A stretch of DNA of 64,000 bases from Streptomyces sp. GESEQ-35 (GTDB lineage Bacteria > Actinomycetota > Actinomycetes > Streptomycetales > Streptomycetaceae): contig NZ_JAFFSX010000002.1 of NCBI RefSeq assembly GCF_017948485.1, forward strand, positions 434,001 to 498,000, written 5' to 3'. The notes under the pieces were generated by a model. The model saw only the letters and a list, made by a program, of their open reading frames with translations. It did not search any database and had not been told where the DNA came from. A program made the position numbers and the translations under genes. Each line of letters starts with the position of its first letter. Position 1 is the stretch's first letter. Positions 1 through 8,494 of this stretch are shown in pieces.

Positions 1-1
1 G

Positions 2-409
2 TCGGCGGGGGCGGTGGTGCAACTGGCGGGGCTGGCCTGGCTGGTCGGCCTGCTCGTGACGCAGTGGCCGTACGTCGGTCTGTGGGGGCTCGCCGGGCCG
101 CTGGCCCTCGTCGGTGCCGGGCAGTCGATGCTGTTCGCCGGCCTGTTCCGCAGCGTCCTCGCCGATGTCCCCGCCCACCTCGGCGGGATCGGCAGCGGAG
201 TCCTCATCACCTTGCAGCAGAGCGGCCTCGCCCTGGGCGTGGCCACGCTCGGCACCCTGTATGTGAGCCTCGCCCCGCACGGCGTCCCGGACGCCTTCGC
301 GGACGTCGAGTACGCGCAGATGGGCATCGTCGCCCTGCTCGCCGTCGGCGTCGCCGCGCTGCCCCGGTTCACCCGGGCCGCCGCCGCAGTGCCCGTGACC
401 GAGGGCTGA
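2..409 (+). CDS. MFS transporter, C-terminal part (cut by window start)
   Basis: The reading frame is open from the first base, so this is the 3' end of a longer gene. The visible 135 or so residues are strongly hydrophobic with about four membrane segments. They include a glycine-rich stretch ([18 protein letters not shown]) like those in the last helices of DHA2-type drug exporters of the major facilitator superfamily. Substrate cannot be told. The stop lies 7 bases before the ATG of the sigma factor gene, so the two are probably cotranscribed. Confidence 0.75.
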   Translation, partial: SAGAVVQLAGLAWLVGLLVTQWPYVGLWGLAGPLALVGAGQSMLFAGLFRSVLADVPAHLGGIGSGVLITLQQSGLALGVATLGTLYVSLAPHGVPDAFADVEYAQMGIVALLAVGVAALPRFTRAAAAVPVTEG

Positions 410-416
410 GGGCGCC

Positions 417-1085
417 ATGAGGACGTACGACGGCCGCCCCTGCGTGCCCGACCGCCGGGCCCGTTTCGAACCCGCTCTCGAGCACCTCGACCGCCTCTAC
501 TCGGCCGCGTTGCGCATGACCGGCCACCCGGCCGACGCCGAGGACCTGGTCCAGGAGACATACGCCAGGGCCTACGCCTCGTTCCACCAGTTCCAGGACG
601 GTACGAACCTCAAGGCGTGGTTGTACCGCATCCTCACCACCACGTTCCTCAACTCCTGCCGCAAGCAGCAGCACCGGCCGCGGCGCGACGGCACGACGGA
701 GGTCGAGGACTGGCAGCTGGCCCGCGCCGCGTCGCACACCTCGACGGGGCTGCGGTCCGCCGAGTCGGAGGCGCTCGACCACATTCCCGACGCCGACGTC
801 GAGGCGGCGCTGCGTGCCATCCCGGAGGACTTCCGGATCGCCGTGTACCTCGCCTACGTGGAGGGCTTCGCCGTCCGGGAGATCGCCGACATCATGCGGA
901 CGCCCGTCGGCACGGTGCTGTCGCGGCTGTACCGGGGGCGTACGCAACTGCGTGAACTGCTGGCGGGGTACGCCCGCGAGCACCGGCTCGCGGGCGAGGA
1001 GCCGGTCATGTCCCGGCCTCCCGGGCGACGGCCGTCCCCGCCCGGAGCGCGGCGACGGGATCGGGAGCCTCGTCCAGTTCGATGA
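417..1085 (+). CDS. RNA polymerase sigma factor, SigR/ECF-like
   Basis: A 222-residue sigma-70 family protein. Region 2 (about residues 20-85) has the [18 protein letters not shown] and LKAWLYRIL motifs. Region 4 (about 125-185) has the [11 protein letters not shown] and [20 protein letters not shown] helix-turn-helix. From memory this resembles SigR, the disulfide-stress sigma factor of Streptomyces. SigR is normally followed by its zinc anti-sigma RsrA, but no such gene is here. The ATG follows a weak GAGGG site. The last 26 or so codons run antisense through the convergent isomerase gene and give an Arg/Pro-rich tail, so the native C-terminus may have been lost. The sigma family call is firm; target promoters are unknown. 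Confidence 0.9.
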   Translation: MRTYDGRPCVPDRRARFEPALEHLDRLYSAALRMTGHPADAEDLVQETYARAYASFHQFQDGTNLKAWLYRILTTTFLNSCRKQQHRPRRDGTTEVEDWQLARAASHTSTGLRSAESEALDHIPDADVEAALRAIPEDFRIAVYLAYVEGFAVREIADIMRTPVGTVLSRLYRGRTQLRELLAGYAREHRLAGEEPVMSRPPGRRPSPPGARRRDREPRPVR

Positions 1086-1932
1086 GGATGGTGCCGGCGC
1101 CGGGTGTGCGGGACATGGCGTCGGCCCATCCTTGCCAGTCCACGATGCCCGTGCCGAGTTCGGTCATGTAGGGCTGCTGTCGGGCGAAGACCGTTTCGTC
1201 GATGGTGAGGTGGACATCGATCGGCTTCACCGCATCCTTCCAGTGCGCCAGCGCGATGCGCTGAGCGTGGCGACGTACAACGGCTACGGGGTCGCCGCCG
1301 CCGAGCGCGATGTGGCAGGAGTCGGGGCACAGCCACACGTACCGTGGATCGGTCAGAGCCATGAACAGGTCGATGTCGCGCTCGTACCAGAGCGTGCTGT
1401 TCGACTCCGTGTGGAAGGCGAGCTTCACCCCGTGCCGGGCGACGGCCTCGCCGACCACGTGGGCGATGTCGGCCATCCGCGTCATGTAGGCGGCGTCGAC
1501 GAAGAAGGGCGGGCGTGTCCCGAACGTCGTCCGCATCGGCAGCCCGGCGACGAGGAGTTCGGCGCCCATGTCGGCGAGGAAGGCCGCGCGTCGCTCGGCG
1601 TCGGCGACGATCGCGGGCAGGTTCCCGGCGTCTCGCCAGTCGGGACAGTCGCTCCCGGCGATGAAGGCGCTCACCACGGCCAGGCCCCGGGCATCGAGTG
1701 CGCGGCGGAACGCCGGTGCGCTGCCGAAGGCGCGCAACGCCGAGTCGACGTCGCCGGGCGCGAAGGTCAACTCGATGCCGGTGACACCGGCCTCGGCCAG
1801 CGCGTCCATCACCCGTTCCCAGAAGCCCTCGGGGTTCGCCGAAGCCCAGTCGCGCACGGCGTCCGCGGATTCGAGGCCCCAGAAATCCGGGTGGTAGAAG
1901 GTGATGATGTCGGTCGCGAACCGCGGTGTCAT
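1006..1932 (-). CDS. Sugar phosphate isomerase/epimerase family protein (TIM barrel)
   Basis: 308 residues, the usual size for xylose-isomerase-like TIM-barrel proteins. Supporting motifs are [13 protein letters not shown] near the start, [13 protein letters not shown] in the middle (His and Glu as likely metal ligands), the [16 protein letters not shown] strand, and IALAHWKDA. Family members isomerise, epimerise, dehydrate or split ketosugars. The ATG overlaps the deaminase stop as ATGA, so this is the last gene of a minus-strand operon with an ABC sugar importer and a pyranose-oxidase-like enzyme. That context suggests it acts on a keto-sugar or keto-glycoside made by the oxidase. This is inference from neighbours. 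Its 3' end overlaps the sigma factor gene by 80 bases, tail to tail. Confidence 0.82.
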   Translation of the reverse strand: MTPRFATDIITFYHPDFWGLESADAVRDWASANPEGFWERVMDALAEAGVTGIELTFAPGDVDSALRAFGSAPAFRRALDARGLAVVSAFIAGSDCPDWRDAGNLPAIVADAERRAAFLADMGAELLVAGLPMRTTFGTRPPFFVDAAYMTRMADIAHVVGEAVARHGVKLAFHTESNSTLWYERDIDLFMALTDPRYVWLCPDSCHIALGGGDPVAVVRRHAQRIALAHWKDAVKPIDVHLTIDETVFARQQPYMTELGTGIVDWQGWADAMSRTPGAGTILIELDEAPDPVAALRAGTAVAREAGT

Positions 1933-2480
1933 ACGGCACCTCCACGCGCGTTGTAGACGACGCCGTCGGCGTCGACCGCATCCCGATAGTTCCGGAACAC
2001 GGCGAGCGCCTCGTACCGGAGCACATCCCGTACGACTTCGATGCCGCGGGCCTCGAACTGCTCCGCCCAGTCCGCGCCGAGCGGGCCCTCGTCGAACGTG
2101 GTGATCTCCTCCAGCTCCGGGCCCTCGCCGGCCACCACGAGGCCGCGCACCCCGGACCACAGGGTCGCGCCGTAACACTGCACGCACGGACGCCAGTTCA
2201 CGACCAGCTCGTGGGCCGGCATGCCCTGGCCGCCGAGGTCCCAGCCGCCGGTCGCCCGCTGGGCGAGGCCCAGTGCGACGACCTCGGCGTGCGCGCCAAG
2301 AGCTTCGCTGCATAGGCGGTTCGTTCGCCGCGGGCCGGTGGGGGCTGGTCGCGCAGTTCCCCGCGCCCCTTGCGGGGCGCGGTTCCGCACCCGAGTTCCC
2401 CAGGACCGCTTGGACCCCCCAGAGACGAGCACGACGTTCACGCCGACGAGTTCGCGGTACTCCTTCGCTATGTCGATCAC
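1929..2480 (-). CDS. Nucleoside/cytidine deaminase-like protein with disrupted N-terminal half
   Basis: An intact 183-codon frame. Its C-terminal two thirds carry the zinc-binding deaminase signature: GAHAEVVALG (HAE) and NWRPCVQCYGA (PCxxC). The family normally has 45-60 ordered residues before HAE. Here that part is a low-complexity Arg/Pro/Gly stretch encoded by a Streptomyces-type repeat at about 2310-2425. The start is GTG at 2480, overlapping the oxidoreductase stop as TAGTG, which fits translational coupling. The stop overlaps the isomerase start (ATGA). The zinc ligands are all present, but without a normal first alpha/beta unit the protein is probably inactive or altered. The substrate is unknown. 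Confidence 0.62.
   Translation of the reverse strand: MIDIAKEYRELVGVNVVLVSGGSKRSWGTRVRNRAPQGARGTARPAPTGPRRTNRLCSEALGAHAEVVALGLAQRATGGWDLGGQGMPAHELVVNWRPCVQCYGATLWSGVRGLVVAGEGPELEEITTFDEGPLGADWAEQFEARGIEVVRDVLRYEALAVFRNYRDAVDADGVVYNARGGAV
2325..2425. repeat. Streptomyces interspersed repeat with hairpin
   Basis: The segment reads GGGGGCTGGTCGCGCAGTTC followed by CCGCGCCCC-TTGC-GGGGCGCGG, a perfect 9 bp stem (2361-2369 with 2374-2382). From memory this is a sequence repeated in many Streptomyces genomes, normally between genes. Here it lies in frame inside the deaminase-like gene. The exact edges cannot be fixed from one copy. Confidence 0.6.
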
Positions 2481-4006
2481 TACTGAACTCCCGTCAGTGC
2501 ATGGCGCTCGGCCACGGCGCGAGCCGCCCGCACCGCGGTCACCGTGCCCGTCAGCGTGACGTTGGCGGCCATCGCCGTCGGGATCACGCCGTTGCCGGCG
2601 AGGTACAGGTTGTCGAAGCCCCACACCCTGCCGTCCGGGTCGCACACGCTGGTGCCGTCGTCGGCGGTGCCGGACCGGACGGTGCCGGTGAGGTGCAGTG
2701 AGGAACCGGGCGGCAGCAGTGCGCGTTCCGTGTTCGGGTCGAACGGGCCGAACTCCTCGGCGAGGGACCCGACTTCGTCCAGTGCCCGCCGGATCAGCGC
2801 ATGGTCGGCGTCGGAGTAGCCGAACTCGATGCCGATCCGCGGCATACCGGCGAGGTCGGTCTCGGTGTCGGAGAACACCAGCCGGTTGTCGGGGCGTGAC
2901 TCGACGGGGACGTACAGCGAGAGGCCCACGGAGTGCGCGAGAGGGCGGCCGTCGTCGTCGACGTAGGTCCGGTTCATGATCTGTCCGTGGAACGGCTGCG
3001 CCGCGCCGTTCTGCGGCAGCCAGAGGGAGTCCGTGCAGAACTCGCCGGTGCGTGGCAGGGGCAGGGTGTGCAGGTCGAGGCCGAATCGGTCGAGGTCGAG
3101 CAGCACGCGGGCGGTGACGAAGGCGTGCTCGTTGAGGTGACGGCCGAGCGCCTCGGGCCGTATGCCCGACGCGTACAGCAGCTGCGGGGTGCGCAGCGCG
3201 TCGGCGCACACCACCACGGCGTCCGCCCGGAGTTCGGACTCGGCGCCGTCGGCGACCCGACGCAGCCGGGCGCCGGTGACCCGGCCGTCCGACACGACGA
3301 GGGACGTCGCGAGTGTGCCGGTGACCAAGGTGAAGGCGGGGTCGCCGCCCGTCGCGAGCGCGGGGAAGATCGTCCCGGGGGCGGTGCGCGGCAGGGGGCC
3401 CGATGCCGACGCGGTGACGGCCATGGGCATCGGCTGCGGCCCACGGTCGTCCGGTCCGGTCCCGTCGTAGCGTCGGTGCAGTACGTCGAGTACCAGTCGG
3501 CCGACCTCGGTCGGACCGATCGGGGCGGGCGTGACCGCGAGCGCCCGGCGCGCGGTGTCCAGATCCGCCGCCCAGCGGGCCGGGTCGCCGAAGTCGAAGA
3601 CCTCGTCTCCCGCGGGCCAGGGGGTCGCGGCGGTCCAGTGCACGCCCATGCCGCCCGCGTTCCAGGCGAGCGCCGTCGCGGGCATCGCCTCGGCGTCCTC
3701 GCCGAACGCGAGCGCATGGAACATGCCGGGCGGCAGGTCGGTGAGACCGGCCGCCACCTCGCGCACCACCTCGGCGCCCGTGTACATGCCCTGGATGCCG
3801 GTGGTGACCTGTTCGTTGTAGCGCCTCCACAGCACCGGGTCGTCGACGTCGTGCAGATGCCGGCCGGGGACCTCGCCGATCGCGGTGCCGCCGTCGACCA
3901 TCGTGATGCGCAGCGCCGGATCGGTGTCGCGCAGCAGCCGGGCCACGACGGATCCCATGATGCCGCTGCCGACGACGAGGACGTCGGTGCGCGGGGTGTC
4001 GGTCAA
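2480..4006 (-). CDS. GMC-family oxidoreductase, pyranose oxidase-like flavoprotein
   Basis: 508 residues from a TTG start at 4006, chosen because AGGAG sits 6 bases upstream. An ATG further upstream lacks a site and would put residues before the FAD fold. The Rossmann motif VLVVGSGIMGS is at about residues 9-19. HWTAATP at about 123 matches the His-Trp-Thr that carries covalent FAD in pyranose 2-oxidases. Near the C-terminus, the His of HLTGT and the Asn of ANVTLTG, 44 residues apart, match the catalytic His-Asn pair. Family members oxidise C2 or C3 of sugars or of O-/C-glycosides. Next to a sugar importer and a TIM-barrel isomerase, a glycoside 3-oxidase role is attractive but unproven. No signal peptide is seen, so it is probably cytoplasmic. 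Confidence 0.85.
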   Translation of the reverse strand: MTDTPRTDVLVVGSGIMGSVVARLLRDTDPALRITMVDGGTAIGEVPGRHLHDVDDPVLWRRYNEQVTTGIQGMYTGAEVVREVAAGLTDLPPGMFHALAFGEDAEAMPATALAWNAGGMGVHWTAATPWPAGDEVFDFGDPARWAADLDTARRALAVTPAPIGPTEVGRLVLDVLHRRYDGTGPDDRGPQPMPMAVTASASGPLPRTAPGTIFPALATGGDPAFTLVTGTLATSLVVSDGRVTGARLRRVADGAESELRADAVVVCADALRTPQLLYASGIRPEALGRHLNEHAFVTARVLLDLDRFGLDLHTLPLPRTGEFCTDSLWLPQNGAAQPFHGQIMNRTYVDDDGRPLAHSVGLSLYVPVESRPDNRLVFSDTETDLAGMPRIGIEFGYSDADHALIRRALDEVGSLAEEFGPFDPNTERALLPPGSSLHLTGTVRSGTADDGTSVCDPDGRVWGFDNLYLAGNGVIPTAMAANVTLTGTVTAVRAARAVAERHALTGVQ

Positions 4007-4055
4007 GGAAGGCTCCTGTCTTGCACAAGGGGCTGTGTGAGGGGGGCGTACGCGA

Positions 4056-5186
4056 TCACGCATGCGGGATCAGCGGGCCGAACAGCTCGGTGTCCATGCG
4101 GTCGAGCGCCAGCTTGACGGCGCCGATCAGCGGGGCGTCGCGGCCCAGGACGGTGGCCCGCAGCTCGACCGCGGGGGTGCGGGCACGGCGCAACGCCTCG
4201 CGCACCCGGGGCAGCAGCACATCGGCCGCGTCCTCCAGACCGCCGCCGAGCACGATCAGCGACGGCGCGACCGTCCACGACAAGGTGGTGAGGATCGACG
4301 CGATGTTCGCCACGAGCTCGTCGACCTCCGCGAGCGCGGTCGCGTCACCGGCCCGAGCGGCGTCGAAGCGGTCCAGTGCGACGCCGCGTTGGGCCGGGTC
4401 CGGTGAGGTGAGCCAGGCGACGGGGTGGTTCTCGACCGAGCCCGTCGGCATCGACACCGCCTCGACGATCTCACCGGCGGCGCCGTCGAGACCGCGGTGT
4501 ACGGCGCCTCGGATGAGGATGCCGAGACCGGTGCGGTTCCCGAGCATCGCCCAGACGACGTTGTCGTGGTCGCCGGCCACACCGCGCCAACGCTCCGCGA
4601 GGGCACCGAGGTTGGTGTCGTTGTCGGCGAACCAGGGCATGCGGATGCGGCGCGCAAGCTCATCGGGCAGGTCCACGCCTTCCCAGCGCGTCGTGTGCAC
4701 CAGGCGCCGTACGACTCCCTCGTCGTCGATGGCACCGCCGCCCGCGACCGCGCCGGCGCGCAGCCGGTCCGCCGACCCGCCCGCGTCGTCGAGCGCCTCC
4801 CGCACCAGCGCCGCTACGTCGTCGAGGGTGACCTGCGGATCCTGGTAGGCGCGCAGCGGCCGGTACGCGCGGCCGACGATGCGGCCGCGTACGTCGGCGA
4901 CGGCCGCGGACGCGTCCGAGGTGGTGATGCGTACGGCGGCCAGCAGCGCGTGCTCGGCCCGCAGTTCGTACCGTCGGGCGGGGCGCCCGGCGCAGCCGCT
5001 GGTCGGCACCCGCTCGAGCTCGGTGACCCAGCCCGCCTCGACGAGCGAGTCCAGGATCAGCTCGATGGTGCGGCGGGACAGCTCGGCCTGCTCGGCGAGC
5101 GCGGTCAGTGTCCTCGGCCCGGCCGACACCGCCAACGCACGCAGGACGACCGAGGTGTTGACGCGTCGGACGGCGCTCTGGTTCAT
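4056..5186 (-). CDS. ROK family transcriptional regulator
   Basis: 376 residues. The N-terminal winged helix (about 5-70) starts with NQSAVRRVNTSVVLRAL and has LTALAEQAELSRRTIELI as its helix-turn-helix. The ROK sugar-kinase-like domain follows, with WFADNDTNLGALAE and a GLGILI motif. The usual CxCGxxGC-type zinc site of ROK proteins is not evident. ROK repressors respond to sugars, so this is the likely controller of the adjacent importer and oxidase genes. A GTG at 5225 overlapping the permease stop (GTGA) would add 13 residues. I prefer the ATG at 5186 because the family homology begins just after it. Confidence 0.85.
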   Translation of the reverse strand: MNQSAVRRVNTSVVLRALAVSAGPRTLTALAEQAELSRRTIELILDSLVEAGWVTELERVPTSGCAGRPARRYELRAEHALLAAVRITTSDASAAVADVRGRIVGRAYRPLRAYQDPQVTLDDVAALVREALDDAGGSADRLRAGAVAGGGAIDDEGVVRRLVHTTRWEGVDLPDELARRIRMPWFADNDTNLGALAERWRGVAGDHDNVVWAMLGNRTGLGILIRGAVHRGLDGAAGEIVEAVSMPTGSVENHPVAWLTSPDPAQRGVALDRFDAARAGDATALAEVDELVANIASILTTLSWTVAPSLIVLGGGLEDAADVLLPRVREALRRARTPAVELRATVLGRDAPLIGAVKLALDRMDTELFGPLIPHA

Positions 5187-5221
5187 GCCGGACAGCCGCG
5201 CGCCTCTGGAGGTCACCGCGG

Positions 5222-6103
5222 TCACCGCATGCCCGTTCCGGAGATGCCCTGCACGAAGTAGCGCTGGAGGAACAGGAAGAGGACGAGCACCGGCAGCATC
5301 ACGACGATCGCGCCGGCGAGCATCAGGCCGTAGTCGGTGACGTGGGCGGCCGCCTGACTGGTGGCGGCGAGGCCCACCGGCAGCGTGTAACTGGACATGC
5401 TCTGGGCGACGATGAGCGGCCAGATGAAGTTGTTCCACGAGGTGAGGAACGACATGATCGTGATCGTCGCGACCGCGGGACCGGCCAGCGGGAGGAAGAT
5501 CCGGAAGAAGATCCGGAACTCGCCCGCGCCGTCGATCCGCGCCGCTTCGAGGAGTTCGTCGGGGACCGACATCGCGTACTGCCGCATGATGAACACCGAC
5601 AGTGGCAGAGCCACGCCCGGCAGGGCGATACCGGCGAGGGAGTCCGCCAGGCCCAGGTCCACGGTGATCACGAACTGCGGGACGAACACGGCGGTGAACG
5701 GCACCATCAGCGCCGCCATGACCGCGCCGAACGCGATCCGCCTGCCCGCGAAGTCGAGCTTGGCGAGCGCGTAGCCGGCGGCTGACGCGGCCACGATGTT
5801 GCCGGCCACCACGAGGGTCGCGACCACGATGCTGTTGACCATGAACCGGCCGAAACCCTCGGTGCCGAACAGCCGCACGAAGTTGTCGAGGGTGACGTCG
5901 TGGGGGAGCCAGGCACCGGGGTCGGAGCGGATCTCGTCGAGACTGCGCAACGAGCCGCTGATCACCCAGAGGAACGGCAGCATCGTGAGCAGCGCGCACA
6001 GCATCAGCGCGCCGTACAGCAGCGGCCGGGACACGGACCGGCGGCGCACGGAGACCCGGTCGGTGGTCAGGTGGGCGTCTTCGAACGCGGCGACGGCGGT
6101 CAT
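5222..6103 (-). CDS. Carbohydrate ABC transporter permease, MalG-type
   Basis: 293 residues with six predicted membrane spans. The EAA loop DELLEAARIDGAGEFRIF at about residues 190-207 docks the ATPase. The MalG-family ending LQRYFVQGISGTGMR is present. Its start overlaps the stop of the partner permease (ATGA). No ATP-binding subunit is encoded in the locus. That is common in Streptomyces, where a shared MsiK-type ATPase serves many sugar importers. The substrate is probably a sugar or glycoside, inferred from the neighbours. Confidence 0.92.
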   Translation of the reverse strand: MTAVAAFEDAHLTTDRVSVRRRSVSRPLLYGALMLCALLTMLPFLWVISGSLRSLDEIRSDPGAWLPHDVTLDNFVRLFGTEGFGRFMVNSIVVATLVVAGNIVAASAAGYALAKLDFAGRRIAFGAVMAALMVPFTAVFVPQFVITVDLGLADSLAGIALPGVALPLSVFIMRQYAMSVPDELLEAARIDGAGEFRIFFRIFLPLAGPAVATITIMSFLTSWNNFIWPLIVAQSMSSYTLPVGLAATSQAAAHVTDYGLMLAGAIVVMLPVLVLFLFLQRYFVQGISGTGMR

Positions 6104-7029
6104 GTGCGGGACCTCAGCAGTCGGAACTGGACGAGACTCACCAGCGCGACGAGGACGAGCGTCACGAAGGACGCGGCCGACGACATCCCGAACTCGCCCG
6201 CCCCGAACTGGTGGTAGGTGTACAGCGCCACGGACTCGGTGGAGCCGAGCGGGCCCCCGTCCGTGAGCAGATACGGCTCGTCGAACACCTGGAGATAGAA
6301 GACGGTCAGCAGCACCGAGACCATGAGGGTGGTGGGCAGCAGCAGCGGCAGGGTGATGTGCCGCAACTGCCGCCACCGGCCCGCCCCGTCGAGGGCGGCG
6401 GCCTCGTACACATCCCGGGGGATCGCCTGGAGACCGGCGAGGAACAGCACCATCGCGGTGCCGAAGTTGCGCCAGACCCCGAGCAGGATGACCACGGGCA
6501 TGGCCAGGTTCGGGTCGTCCAGCCAGTTCGGTCCGGCGAAGCCGACGGTGTCGAGCACCTTGTTGACCGTGCCGCTGTCGTTGAACGCGTACCGCCAGAT
6601 CAGGGCGACCGCGACGACGTTGGTGACGACCGGCGCGAAGAAGACCGTACGGAACACCCCGCGCAGCCGCCGGATACCCGAGTTCAGCGCGAGGGCCAGC
6701 GCGAACCCGATGCCCATGGTCAGCGGCACGCCGACGGCCACGAACAGGGCGGTGTTCAGGATGTCCCGCAGGAAGCTCTGGTCCCTGAGCAGCCGGAGAT
6801 AGTTCTCGAGGCCCGTGAAGTCGACCGCGAACGGATGCCGGAGATCCGTGCCCCGCAGGTCGGTGAGGCTGAACCCGAGCGCCGCGACGGTGGGGATCGC
6901 CGTGTAGAGCAGGAACACGGCGGTGAACGGTGCCAGGAACAGCCAGGCGACGGCCGTACGGCGGGCGCGGCCCCGGGAACGGCGCGCTTTGACGGTGCTG
7001 GTGGTCGTCTTGACGGCGCTGGTGGTCAT
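6100..7029 (-). CDS. Carbohydrate ABC transporter permease, MalF-type
   Basis: 309 residues with an Arg/Lys-rich cytoplasmic N-terminus, then six membrane segments starting at about residue 28. The EAA loop is RDVYEAAALDGAGRWRQLRH. FLLYTAIPTVAALGFSLTD is the usual first span and periplasmic lead-in of MalF/UgpA-type permeases. The gene starts 7 bases after the binding-protein stop and overlaps the MalG-type gene, so the three form one translationally tight unit. Confidence 0.92.
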   Translation of the reverse strand: MTTSAVKTTTSTVKARRSRGRARRTAVAWLFLAPFTAVFLLYTAIPTVAALGFSLTDLRGTDLRHPFAVDFTGLENYLRLLRDQSFLRDILNTALFVAVGVPLTMGIGFALALALNSGIRRLRGVFRTVFFAPVVTNVVAVALIWRYAFNDSGTVNKVLDTVGFAGPNWLDDPNLAMPVVILLGVWRNFGTAMVLFLAGLQAIPRDVYEAAALDGAGRWRQLRHITLPLLLPTTLMVSVLLTVFYLQVFDEPYLLTDGGPLGSTESVALYTYHQFGAGEFGMSSAASFVTLVLVALVSLVQFRLLRSRT

Positions 7030-7036
7030 CCGCCGA

Positions 7037-8335
7037 TCACTCCGAACCGGTGCCGACGCTCTCGGCGTACGCCTGGACGTTCGCGGCGGCCTTCTCCGCG
7101 CTCTCCGTGCCCTTGGCCACGGCCTCGATCTCCTTGCCCAGCCGGGTCGCGACCTGCTGCCAGGTGCTCACCTGCGGAAAGGCCCGGGTGTTCTTCATCT
7201 GCGTGAAGAAGGCGTCCAGCAGGGGCTGTTGGGCGATGGCCGGGTCGTCCCACGCGGAGATCACGGCCGGCAGCGAGCTGTACGCCTTGTACTGCGCGAC
7301 CTGAGTGCTCGGCTCCGCGAGGTAGCGGACGAACTTCCATGACGCGTCCGCGTTGTCGCTGTCCGCGAGTACGCCCCAACTGCCGCCGGCGGAGAAGGAG
7401 GCGCTGCTCGAATCCCCGGCAGGCAGCGGCGCCGTGGCGACGTGGGACGCCGTCCAGCCGTCCTTGCCCGCGGCCTTGTCCAGCTGGCCGATGACCCAGG
7501 GGCCCGTGATCATCGCGGCGGTCTTGCCGGAGGTGAAGTACGGCTGCGCGTCGAGGAAGGTGGGCGTGCTGGTGTCGGCGGCGCCCGAGGTGAAGAACGA
7601 CGCGTTGTACTTGATCGCGTCGGCCATCTCCGGCGTGTCCAGGTTCCACTTGCCGTCGGAGGAGACCAGCGAGCCGCCGGCCTGCCAGGCGTACATCGCG
7701 ACGTCCTGGCCGTTGAAGATGTCCCAGCCGTTGTCCGCCCCGAGGCCGTGCCCGGCGCCCGCGCCCTGGAGCGCCTTGAAGAACGGCACCGTGTCCTGCC
7801 ACGCCGTCGGCGCCTTCACGCCTGCCTTGTCGGCGAGGTCGGAGCGGTAGACGAGCGCGTAGGTGTAGGCGTACCAGGGCACCGTGTAGGCCACGTTCTC
7901 GGCCACCCCCGAGTCCCACAGACTCTTGAAGAAGCTGCCCCGGTCGACGAGCCCGTCCGGCACGGGCCGCAGGATCGACGGATCGAGGAACTGCGCCTGC
8001 GACTCGGGGAAGAACTGCGCGACATCCGGTCCCTTGCCCGCCGCGACCGCCGACTGGAGCTTGGTGTAGTACTCGGCGTTCGGGATCAGTGTGAAGTTGA
8101 CCTTGACATCGGGGTTGTCGGCCTTGAAGGGCTTGATGACCTTCTCGAGCACATCGGCATCGCCCTGAGCGGCCCAGACGTCGACGCTGCCGGTGGCCGG
8201 GGAGGCGTCGACGGGCGCGGCGGTGCCCGTCGCGGCGGTGTCACCGCCACGCCCGCAGCCCGCGAGGGCGAAGGTGCAGATGAGCGCTATACCGGCGGTC
8301 AGCCGTAGGGCGCCGCGGCGCGGGGAATTGGGCAC
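7037..8335 (-). CDS. Sugar ABC transporter substrate-binding lipoprotein
   Basis: 432 residues from a GTG at 8335, with AGGAG 8 bases upstream. The signal sequence LRLTAGIALICTFALAGC ends in a lipobox (LAGC), so the mature protein is tethered to the outer face of the membrane. The family 1 binding fold shows in VDVWAAQGDADVLEKVIKPF and in the hinge strand MITGPWVIGQ. It is the first gene of the importer operon. The ligand cannot be read from sequence. The oxidase and isomerase downstream favour a sugar or glycoside. Confidence 0.9.
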   Translation of the reverse strand: MPNSPRRGALRLTAGIALICTFALAGCGRGGDTAATGTAAPVDASPATGSVDVWAAQGDADVLEKVIKPFKADNPDVKVNFTLIPNAEYYTKLQSAVAAGKGPDVAQFFPESQAQFLDPSILRPVPDGLVDRGSFFKSLWDSGVAENVAYTVPWYAYTYALVYRSDLADKAGVKAPTAWQDTVPFFKALQGAGAGHGLGADNGWDIFNGQDVAMYAWQAGGSLVSSDGKWNLDTPEMADAIKYNASFFTSGAADTSTPTFLDAQPYFTSGKTAAMITGPWVIGQLDKAAGKDGWTASHVATAPLPAGDSSSASFSAGGSWGVLADSDNADASWKFVRYLAEPSTQVAQYKAYSSLPAVISAWDDPAIAQQPLLDAFFTQMKNTRAFPQVSTWQQVATRLGKEIEAVAKGTESAEKAAANVQAYAESVGTGSE

Positions 8336-8494
8336 GCGGGGGCTCCTGTCTCCTGAAGGCACTCTGGGCAGAGGTGCGATTTCAGGAAGGTATGGAGCGC
8401 GCATTTCGGCCAAGTGGCGCACCCGTCACGAATAATTTCGGAACTTGTAGCGAAATCGATTCGCCTCGATTTGTGCGTGGAGGTTGTCGTGACG
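8336..8494 (-). promoter_or_regulatory. Promoter region of the sugar operon with small dyad
   Basis: This 159 bp gap precedes the binding-protein gene and is clearly more AT-rich than its surroundings. It holds a perfect 5 bp dyad GCGAA-ATCGA-TTCGC (8450-8464), a plausible operator for the ROK or PucR protein. No convincing -10/-35 pair can be fixed by eye. Confidence 0.4.

Noticed and set aside
1929..4028. A 699-codon minus-strand frame joining the deaminase part to sequence over the GMC gene
   Set aside because: The upstream part is a shadow of the GMC oxidoreductase. The TAGTG overlap at 2480 gives a natural start.
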